From Paramuribaculum sp. (GTDB taxonomy: Bacteria > Bacteroidota > Bacteroidia > Bacteroidales > Muribaculaceae): 6,164 nt of DNA. Location: the NCBI GenBank assembly GCA_029051835.1, contig JAIDKJ010000091.1, positions 3,936-10,099 of the forward strand. Direction: 5' to 3'. Of the stretch, positions 1 through 5,059 are shown one piece after another. Every line of letters begins with the position of its first letter. The stretch's first letter is position 1. The translations under genes were made by a program, and so were the position numbers. The notes under the pieces were generated by a model. It worked only from the letters and a program-made list of their open reading frames with translations, did no database searches and was not told where the DNA came from.

Positions 1-40
1 CGTAAGATCGTCGGCAGCGTCAGAGGTGTATAAGACACAG
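1..40 (+). other. Residual Illumina Nextera adapter (non-genomic)
   Basis: Bases 8-40 match the 33-nt Nextera/Tn5 read-1 adapter over its full length with two mismatches (positions 25 and 36). The 14-nt Illumina-specific part (8-21, TCGTCGGCAGCGTC) is exact, and both mismatches fall in the 19-nt Tn5 mosaic end (22-40). Bases 1-7 (CGTAAGA) equal the last seven bases of the i5 index I remember as S517 (GCGTAAGA), exactly where an index would sit. Genomic sequence therefore begins at 41. Base 41 followed by TAT ATG GCC fits the family sequence ...(N)YMAFA without a gap. The adapter match is from memory of the public adapter sequence; the index identity is less certain. Confidence 0.95.
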
Positions 41-41
41 C

Positions 42-878
42 TATATGGCCTTCGCCATATCGGCCGGCGCGAAGATAGTCACGGTCCCGTCCTCGATCGA
101 CGAAGGCTTCGCACTGCCGCCCCTTGAAAAGTTTGAGGCACTCATCACCCCTCGCACCAAAGGAATACTGATCTGCAATCCCAACAATCCGACGGGCTAT
201 CTCTACACGATGAAGGAGATGCTTCAGATACGCGATCTGGTGAAGAAATACGACCTCTTCCTTTTCTCCGACGAAGTGTACCGCGAATTCTGCTACACGG
301 GAGCGCCCTACATCTCGGCCTTCCATCTGCCCGGCGTGGAGCAAAACGTGGTGCTTATCGACTCCGTGTCGAAGCGCTACAACGAGTGCGGCATACGCAT
401 CGGCGCCATCATCACCAAGCACAAGGAGCTTAAGCAGAACGTCATGAAATTCTGTCAGGCCCGCCTTTCTCCCCCGCTGCTGGGCCAGATCGTGGCCGAA
501 GCGTCGATCGACGCCGGAACCGACTATATGCTCATGACCTACAACGAATATGTGGAGCGCCGCAAATTTCTCATCGACGGCCTCAACCGCATACCCGGCT
601 GCTATTCGCCGATACCGATGGGCGCGTTCTACACCGTGGTGAGTCTGCCGGTAGATGACGCCGACCGCTTCTGCGAATGGTGTCTGAACGACTTCGAATA
701 CGAGGGCGCCACGGTGTTCATGGCTCCGGCATCGGGCTTCTACACCACTCCGGGCATGGGCAAACGCGAAGTGCGCATGGCCTACGTGCTCAACAAGGCC
801 GATCTCGGACATGCGCTCAAGGTGCTCACCGAAGCCCTTCGCGCCTATCCGGGCAAAACTGCCGAAGCCCCGCAATGA
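42..878 (+). CDS. PLP-dependent class I/II aminotransferase (aspartate aminotransferase-like), 5' partial
   Basis: This is a fold-type I, pyridoxal-phosphate-dependent aminotransferase, probably acting on aspartate or a similar amino acid in the cytosol. Counting from the Met codon at 45, visible motifs are NPNNPTG (45-51), SDEVYR (75-80, Asp76 contacting the PLP pyridine nitrogen), SVSKRYNECGIRIG (107-120, Lys110 forming the Schiff base) and VRMAYV (243-248, Arg244 as the likely substrate-carboxylate arginine). Family members are about 390-400 residues. Only about 278 remain, so roughly the first 120 are missing, cut off by adapter sequence at 1-40. The ATG at 45 is an internal methionine of a Y-M-A-F-A stretch, not a start. 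The stop TGA (876-878) overlaps the next gene's ATG, so the two are probably co-transcribed. Exact substrate is not determinable from this fragment. Confidence 0.95.
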   Translation, partial: YMAFAISAGAKIVTVPSSIDEGFALPPLEKFEALITPRTKGILICNPNNPTGYLYTMKEMLQIRDLVKKYDLFLFSDEVYREFCYTGAPYISAFHLPGVEQNVVLIDSVSKRYNECGIRIGAIITKHKELKQNVMKFCQARLSPPLLGQIVAEASIDAGTDYMLMTYNEYVERRKFLIDGLNRIPGCYSPIPMGAFYTVVSLPVDDADRFCEWCLNDFEYEGATVFMAPASGFYTTPGMGKREVRMAYVLNKADLGHALKVLTEALRAYPGKTAEAPQ

Positions 879-2149
879 GAATCGAATTAGAGCTTGCCCG
901 ACGGCTTAGCCTCCGCCAGCGTGCGGCCGGCGGCCGCCGGCGCTCCCGACTGGCTCCGGGGGTGGTGATAGCCATAGCCGGCACCGGACTGTCGCTGATG
1001 GTCATGATACTGGCCGTCAGCATAGCCACCGGCTTCAAGACCGAGATACGCCAGAAGGTGACCGGCTTCGAGCAGCAGATCACCGTCAGTCAGGCCGAAG
1101 GCTACGGAGCCGAGCGTGTCAACCGCGGCATGCGGCTCACCGACAGCATCGCAGCCATCATAGCCGAGGCCGCTCCGGGAGCGCACGCATCGCTGCGCCT
1201 CCAGCAGCCGGCGATGATCAAGACCGACACCGATTTCGAGGGGATCGTAATGCAAGGGATCGCCGACGACAGCGACACCTACCGCTTCATAGCCCGGCAG
1301 ACGGCGCAGGGCGACACCATGCCGCCATTCGCTGCCGACCACGAAGGGAACCCCATAGTAATATCGCGCACCACCGCCTCGGCGCTCGATCTCGCCACGG
1401 GCGACAACGTGGCTGTCCACTTTTTTATCGACGGCAATCTGCTGACCCGCAAAATGCGCGTAGCGGCAGTCTACGACACCCATTTCGGCGAATACGACAA
1501 GATCATGGCCTTCTGCCCTATCGACATAGTGCAGCGGCTCAACCGCACCGACAGCCTGACCGGAACATCAATCGACATCAACGGCCTGCGCCCCGACATG
1601 ATCGACGAAGCCACCGCCGATCTGCGCGCAGGACTGTTCGAACATCTGCAGGCCACCGGCTCCACCGAATCATACCGTATCGACAACGTCAACACCACCG
1701 GAGCCGTCTACTTCAACTGGCTGCAGCTGCTCGACACCAACATAGTGGTGATACTCTCGCTGATGGGATGCGTCACCGGATTCACCCTCATATCAAGCCT
1801 GCTGATCATCATATTGCAGCGGGTGCGCACCATAGGGCTGCTCAAAGCCATCGGAGCCACCGACGGACAGATACGCCGTGTGTTTATCATGATGGCCTGC
1901 CGCATAGTGGCCGCCGGGCTGCTCGCAGGCGATCTTGCCGCCACCGGCATAATCGTGGCGCAGAGCCGCCTCCATCTGATACCGCTCAATCCCGAAGCCT
2001 ACTATCTCAACTATGTGCCTATGGCCGAATGCTTCGGCACGATAGCCGTCATCAACGTGGGCGTAGCCCTGACAGCGGTGGTGCTGCTCCTGATGCCGAG
2101 CCACCTCATAGCGCGCATATCGCCCGCATCGTCCATGCGTTACGAGTGA
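875..2149 (+). CDS. FtsX/LolC/E-type ABC transporter permease
   Basis: This is a 424-residue inner-membrane permease subunit of the FtsX/MacB superfamily, most like the lipoprotein-releasing LolC/LolE proteins of Bacteroidota. It would pair with a LolD-type ATPase that is not in the window. The layout is typical: a basic N-terminus (1-27), membrane segment 1 (about 28-52), a large periplasmic domain (about 53-285) opening with GFKTEIRQKVTGFEQQITVS, membrane segment 2 (about 288-314), the coupling stretch RVRTIGLLKAIGATDGQIRR (316-335), membrane segments 3 (about 338-362) and 4 (about 386-408), and a C-terminal SPASSMRYE. The LIPLNPEAYYLNYVP stretch (368-382) before the last helix resembles LolC/E. 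The start at 875 is chosen because it forms an ATGA overlap with the aminotransferase and gives the family's usual length. The reading frame stays open upstream to 677, but that part translates to non-homologous, Arg-rich sequence lying over the aminotransferase. LolC versus LolE, or another export role, cannot be decided. Confidence 0.92.
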   Translation: MRIELELARRLSLRQRAAGGRRRSRLAPGVVIAIAGTGLSLMVMILAVSIATGFKTEIRQKVTGFEQQITVSQAEGYGAERVNRGMRLTDSIAAIIAEAAPGAHASLRLQQPAMIKTDTDFEGIVMQGIADDSDTYRFIARQTAQGDTMPPFAADHEGNPIVISRTTASALDLATGDNVAVHFFIDGNLLTRKMRVAAVYDTHFGEYDKIMAFCPIDIVQRLNRTDSLTGTSIDINGLRPDMIDEATADLRAGLFEHLQATGSTESYRIDNVNTTGAVYFNWLQLLDTNIVVILSLMGCVTGFTLISSLLIIILQRVRTIGLLKAIGATDGQIRRVFIMMACRIVAAGLLAGDLAATGIIVAQSRLHLIPLNPEAYYLNYVPMAECFGTIAVINVGVALTAVVLLLMPSHLIARISPASSMRYE

Positions 2150-2186
2150 CAGCCGGATTATGGCACAACCGGGCACTTCGCCATAC

Positions 2187-2210
2187 GTAGGGATGCACCC
2201 CGGTGCATCC
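2187..2210 (+). repeat. REP-like element 1 (GTAG head plus 9-bp palindrome)
   Basis: A GTAG tetranucleotide (2187-2190) is followed by a perfect 9-bp palindrome, GGATGCACC (2191-2199) and GGTGCATCC (2202-2210), separated by CC. A GTAG-type head plus hairpin is the classic architecture of REP sequences recognised by RAYT transposases. It lies 37 nt after the permease stop and immediately upstream of, or overlapping, the 5' end of the RAYT gene. As RNA it could act as a 3'-end hairpin for the upstream operon, but there is no T-tract to make it a standard terminator. Confidence 0.85.
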
Positions 2211-2226
2211 GTCGACAACGACACCA

Positions 2227-2766
2227 ATGATCAACGACAATATGACTACCATACAATCGGATGCACCAGGGTGCATCCCTACGAACGAATACCCCAGACG
2301 TAAAAATATACGGGCGCCATTTCACGATTATTCCGGGGGTGAGTACTTTATTACCATCTGTACAAGAGATAAACACCACTATTTCGGCAAAATCACTAAT
2401 GGCAAAATGTTTTTGTCAAAACTTGGCCAATATGCTCATAACGCAATGGAAACATTGGCAAACCATTATTCCTATATAGAAGTACCACTTTTTGTCATTA
2501 TGCCCAATCATGTACACGCCATAATTGTGATCCGCCAACGGGCGGATACACCGGGGTGTATCCCTACAGTCAGGACGGCATTAAGCGTTGTCGTGGGAGG
2601 ATATAAGCAGTCGGTAACAATGTTTGCGCGACGTAATGGGATTGTTTTCGGATGGCAAAAACGCTATCACGACCATATTATCAGGGGAGTCACCGACGGA
2701 AACAAAATTGCCGACTATATCAAAAACAATATAACCCGTTGGGATACCGATTGTTTCAACGAATAA
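2227..2766 (+). CDS. REP-associated tyrosine transposase (RAYT, Y1_Tnp / IS200-like HUH family)
   Basis: This is a single-domain Y1 HUH endonuclease that in studied relatives nicks single-stranded REP hairpins. Residues below are counted from the GTG at 2203 (187 aa); subtract 8 for the ATG at 2227. The core begins near YSGGEYFITICTRDKHHYFG (43-62). The metal-binding HUH motif is in MPNHVHAIIVI (100-110, HVH at 103-105). The candidate catalytic tyrosine is Tyr134 in GGYKQSVT. The C-terminus WQKRYHDHIIRG...IADYIKNNITRW is typical of RAYTs. Start options are GTG 2203 (inside REP 1), ATG 2227 and ATG 2242; none has a Shine-Dalgarno sequence, and 2227 is an arbitrary middle choice. Two REP-like elements lie inside the frame and encode S-D-A-P-G-C-I-P-T (19-27) and A-D-T-P-G-C-I-P-T (114-122). 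The coding sequence is clearly more AT-rich than its neighbours, suggesting transfer. It has no partner transposon genes and appears intact. No promoter of its own is visible. Confidence 0.9.
   Translation: MINDNMTTIQSDAPGCIPTNEYPRRKNIRAPFHDYSGGEYFITICTRDKHHYFGKITNGKMFLSKLGQYAHNAMETLANHYSYIEVPLFVIMPNHVHAIIVIRQRADTPGCIPTVRTALSVVVGGYKQSVTMFARRNGIVFGWQKRYHDHIIRGVTDGNKIADYIKNNITRWDTDCFNE
2259..2282 (-). repeat. REP-like element 2, inverted, within the 5' coding part of the RAYT gene
   Basis: The + strand reads GGATGCACC (2259-2267), AG, GGTGCATCC (2270-2278), CTAC (2279-2282), so the GTAG head is on the - strand. It is inverted relative to element 1, giving a head-to-head pair like a bacterial interspersed mosaic element (BIME), with 48 nt between them. 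In the RAYT frame it encodes the D-A-P-G-C-I-P-T peptide near the N-terminus, ahead of the recognisable Y1 domain. Confidence 0.85.
2544..2567 (-). repeat. REP-like element 3, inverted, inside the RAYT linker region
   Basis: The + strand reads GGATACACC (2544-2552), GG, GGTGTATCC (2555-2563), CTAC (2564-2567). It has the same orientation as element 2. Compared with elements 1 and 2, one stem pair has changed on both sides (G to A in the left arm, C to T in the right arm), so the 9-bp stem stays perfect. It falls between the HUH motif and the catalytic-tyrosine region and is translated in frame as D-T-P-G-C-I-P-T. Confidence 0.85.
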
Positions 2767-2785
2767 GGTCAACAAAAAACCTGCA

Positions 2786-2841
2786 CGTCATAAATCATCA
2801 TGGCTGAAGAAAATTAATCTGCAAAATGCATGTTTATGACG
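2786..2841. repeat. 9-bp inverted repeat in the RAYT-hisG gap
   Basis: CGTCATAAA (2786-2794) and TTTATGACG (2833-2841) are perfect reverse complements 38 nt apart. They lie between the RAYT stop and the hisG promoter. There is no following T-tract, so this is not a clear intrinsic terminator. It could be an operator or a weak stem, or chance in AT-rich DNA. Confidence 0.4.
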
Positions 2842-2845
2842 GAAA

Positions 2846-2920
2846 ATCATTACTTTTGCGAGTGGAGATATAATACCACACACATACAACGTCAGGATTT
2901 TATAAAGCAAAAGTAATGAT
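2846..2920. repeat. 14-bp perfect inverted repeat spanning the hisG promoter and start codon
   Basis: The left arm 2846-2859 (ATCATTACTTTTGC) and the right arm 2907-2920 (GCAAAAGTAATGAT) are exact reverse complements enclosing 47 nt. The left arm contains the TACTTTTG -7 element; the right arm contains the hisG ATG (2916-2918). If transcription starts downstream of the -7 element, the left arm is not in the mRNA, so any role would be at the DNA level. Confidence 0.75.
2851..2858 (+). promoter_or_regulatory. Bacteroidota-type -7 promoter element for the his operon
   Basis: TACTTTTG fits the TAnnTTTG consensus of the primary sigma factor in Bacteroidota. It lies 57 nt before the hisG start in an AT-rich gap, which would give a 5' leader of roughly 50 nt. 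No good -33 TTTG element is visible at the expected distance. The leader is A/T-rich with no Shine-Dalgarno sequence, as usual in this phylum. No histidine-codon leader peptide or attenuator is evident. Confidence 0.6.
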
Positions 2921-3767
2921 CAAGATCGCCATTCAGTCCAAGGGGCGTCTTAACGAAGACACCACCCGGCTGCTCGCCGACGCAGGCATCACCCTCGGAG
3001 CCGGCCACCGCCAGCTGATATCACGCGCACGAGGGTTTGACATGGAAGCGCTCTATCTGCGCGACGACGACATACCGCAGGCCGTCAGCATGGGTGTGGC
3101 CGACGCCGGAATAGTGGGGCTTAACGAAGTGGAGGAGCGCGGCGAGCCGCTGCGCACAGTGATGAGGCTCGGCTTCGGCGCCTGCCGCCTGTCGCTCGCC
3201 GTGCCCAAGGATGCAGGCTACGACGGCCTCCTCTGGTTTGACCGCCGCCGCGTGGCCACCTCCTATCCGCGCATACTCTCGCGCTTTTTCGACAGCCACG
3301 GGATCCGCGCCGAGATCCACGAGATAGCCGGCTCGGTCGAGGTAGCTCCGGCTGTAGGGATGGCCGACGCGATATTCGACATAGTGTCGTCGGGGGGCAC
3401 CCTGCTGCAGAACGGCCTCACGGAAGTGCACACCGTCATGCAGTCGGAGGCCGTGCTCGTGGCTCCTGCTGCGCTGCAGCCCGACAAGGAGCGCGATCTC
3501 GACAAGCTGTGCTTCCGCTTCCGCTCGATCATTGACAGCCGCGGACTCAAATATGTGGTGATGAACATTCCCGCCACCCGTGTGGCCGAAGCCGCAGACA
3601 TGCTTCCGGCCATGAAAAGCCCCACCGTGCTGCCCCTTGCCGATCCGGCATGGTCGTCGCTCGGCGTGGTCATACCGCAGGATGAGCTATGGGACCGCAT
3701 AGAGCAGCTCAAGCAGCTCGGAGCGCAGGACATACTCGTATTGGCACTCGAAAATATCGTCAGATAA
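2916..3767 (+). CDS. hisG: ATP phosphoribosyltransferase, long form
   Basis: HisG catalyses the first, committed step of histidine synthesis in the cytosol: ATP + PRPP to N1-(5-phosphoribosyl)-ATP + PPi. The 283-residue length is that of the long, self-regulated form (hexameric in known examples), not the short HisZ-dependent one of about 210. Visible marks are the N-terminal IAIQSKGRL (4-12), FDMEALYLRDDDIPQAV (41-57), GVADAGIVG (60-68) and the PRPP-binding loop DAIFDIVSSGGT (151-162). A C-terminal ACT-like regulatory domain, about 210-283, includes KYVVMNIP (212-219) and MKSPTVLPL (233-241); it is the expected site of histidine feedback inhibition. It is the first gene of the operon, and its stop TAA shares its last A with the hisD ATG. 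GC content rises sharply here compared with the island upstream. Confidence 0.98.
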   Translation: MIKIAIQSKGRLNEDTTRLLADAGITLGAGHRQLISRARGFDMEALYLRDDDIPQAVSMGVADAGIVGLNEVEERGEPLRTVMRLGFGACRLSLAVPKDAGYDGLLWFDRRRVATSYPRILSRFFDSHGIRAEIHEIAGSVEVAPAVGMADAIFDIVSSGGTLLQNGLTEVHTVMQSEAVLVAPAALQPDKERDLDKLCFRFRSIIDSRGLKYVVMNIPATRVAEAADMLPAMKSPTVLPLADPAWSSLGVVIPQDELWDRIEQLKQLGAQDILVLALENIVR

Positions 3768-5059
3768 TGATCACGACCATCATCAACCCGCCGCGCGACC
3801 AATGGAGATCGCTCTGCGAGCGCAACACTCCCGACGACGCCGACATAGAGCAGACCGTAGGCCGGATCATCGACGAGGTGGCCGCCTGCGGCGACGACGC
3901 CCTGCGCCGCATGGCTATGCGCTATGACGGCGCAGAGATCGGTGCCCTCATGCTGACGCCCGACGAGATCGCCGCAGCCGCCGACAAGGTCAGCGACGAC
4001 GTGAAAAAAGCCATAGCAGTGGCCGCCGACAACATCAGACGGTTTCACCAAGCCCAGATGCCACGCAAGGTGGATGTGGAAGTGATGCCGGGCGTCAGGT
4101 GCAGCCAGCGTCCGGTGGCTATAGAGCGCGTAGGACTGTACATCCCCGGCGGCCAGGCTCCGCTATTCTCCACAGTGCTGATGCTCGGCATACCGGCCTC
4201 GATAGCCGGATGCCGGCGCAAGGTGCTTTGCACTCCCCGCACCTCGGCGGCGGATATCGCTCCCGAAATCATCTATGCGGCCACTGTCTGCGGCATAGAC
4301 CAGATATGCCGCATAGGGGGCGCTCAGGCCATAGCGGCCATGGCATTCGGCACGGAAAGCGTTCCGGCGGTCGACAAGATCTTCGGTCCCGGCAACAGAT
4401 ATGTCACCAAAGCCAAGCAGATGCTGAGCCGCCGCGTGGCCATCGACATGCCGGCCGGCCCAAGCGAAGTGATGGTCATGGCCGACCATACATCCGTGGC
4501 CGAATATGTGGCTGCCGACATGCTTTCGCAGGCCGAACACGGTCCCGACAGCCAGGCGATACTGGTGTGTGACAGCGAAACCACCGCACGGCTTGCTGCC
4601 GAAGCCATAGAGCGTCTGCGCCCGTTGCTGACCCGAAGCGACTCCATCGACAAGTCGCTCGCCCACAGCCGCGCCATAGTGCTCTCCGACCGATCGGAAA
4701 TGGTCGATTTCGCCAACACATACGCCGCCGAACATCTCATAATCTCCATGGAGCGTCCGTGGGAGATAGCCGACGCCATCACATCGGCCGGAAGCGTGTT
4801 CATAGGCAACTTCTCGCCCGAAAGCGCCGGCGACTACGCATCGGGAACCAACCACACCCTTCCTACCGCCGGATGGGCTCGCTCGATGAGCGGCGTGAAC
4901 ATGGACAGCTTCTACCGCAAGATCACCTATCAGCAGCTTACGCCGGAGGGACTCGCCTCGCTGTCGCCCGCAATAACCGCAATGGCACGCGCCGAGCGGC
5001 TCGACGCCCACGCGCTTGCCGTAGAAATACGTACACACACCAAAAACGCCTCCCAATGA
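3767..5059 (+). CDS. hisD: Histidinol dehydrogenase
   Basis: HisD is a zinc- and NAD+-dependent cytosolic enzyme that oxidises L-histidinol to histidine via histidinaldehyde, the last two steps of the pathway. The protein is 430 residues, the usual length. The expected zinc ligands are present: Gln255 and His258 in SQAEHGPDSQAILV, Asp356 in SAGDYASG and His415 in LDAHALAV. The catalytic Glu322-His323 pair is in AAEHL. Other family stretches include RVGLYIPGGQAPLFSTVLM (121-139) and KIFGPGNRYVTKAK (204-217). The start at 3767 is chosen because it overlaps the hisG stop by one base (TAATG) and begins the homologous sequence; the open frame continues upstream to 3689, but only across hisG. The end overlaps hisC by ATGA, so translational coupling is likely. 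Confidence 0.98.
   Translation: MITTIINPPRDQWRSLCERNTPDDADIEQTVGRIIDEVAACGDDALRRMAMRYDGAEIGALMLTPDEIAAAADKVSDDVKKAIAVAADNIRRFHQAQMPRKVDVEVMPGVRCSQRPVAIERVGLYIPGGQAPLFSTVLMLGIPASIAGCRRKVLCTPRTSAADIAPEIIYAATVCGIDQICRIGGAQAIAAMAFGTESVPAVDKIFGPGNRYVTKAKQMLSRRVAIDMPAGPSEVMVMADHTSVAEYVAADMLSQAEHGPDSQAILVCDSETTARLAAEAIERLRPLLTRSDSIDKSLAHSRAIVLSDRSEMVDFANTYAAEHLIISMERPWEIADAITSAGSVFIGNFSPESAGDYASGTNHTLPTAGWARSMSGVNMDSFYRKITYQQLTPEGLASLSPAITAMARAERLDAHALAVEIRTHTKNASQ

Larger units (their letters stand above)
2186..2283. repeat. 26-bp inverted repeat formed by REP-like elements 1 and 2
   Basis: Bases 2186-2211 are the reverse complement of 2258-2283 with a single mismatch (C2201 against A2268), separated by 46 nt. 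Besides the two small hairpins, the pair can therefore fold into one long cruciform or RNA stem. The 46-nt loop holds two of the three candidate RAYT start codons (ATG 2227 and 2242); the third (GTG 2203) is in the left arm. Confidence 0.8.

Noticed and set aside
22..40. A natural Tn5/IS50-like transposon end
   Set aside because: The mosaic end is preceded by the exact Illumina-specific 14-mer and index-like bases, so it is synthetic library sequence.
677..874. Upstream extension of the permease reading frame
   Set aside because: The translation is Arg/His-rich out-of-frame aminotransferase sequence. The ATGA overlap at 875 gives the normal family length.
2187..2210. Intrinsic terminator of the permease operon
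   Set aside because: The hairpin is good but has no downstream T-tract, and the same element recurs twice inside the RAYT gene.
2187..2567. CRISPR array
   Set aside because: Only three palindromic units, in mixed orientation and at uneven spacing (48 and 261 nt), within a transposase gene. This fits REP elements, not a CRISPR array.
2860..2906. Phase-variable invertible promoter
   Set aside because: The spacer is only 47 nt, the -7 box lies in the arm and so would not be reoriented, no recombinase is nearby, and histidine biosynthesis is an unlikely target. Kept only as a remote option within the inverted-repeat finding.
3354..3363. Another GTAGGGATG-like REP head inside hisG
   Set aside because: Only the head and five or six bases match; there is no palindrome after it, and it encodes conserved HisG residues.
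3689..3766. Upstream extension of the hisD reading frame
   Set aside because: It lies within the C-terminal coding part of hisG. Homology to HisD starts at the ATG at 3767.
3263..4051. 262-codon open frame on the - strand across hisG and hisD
   Set aside because: It spans the junction of two certain + strand genes and has no family resemblance.
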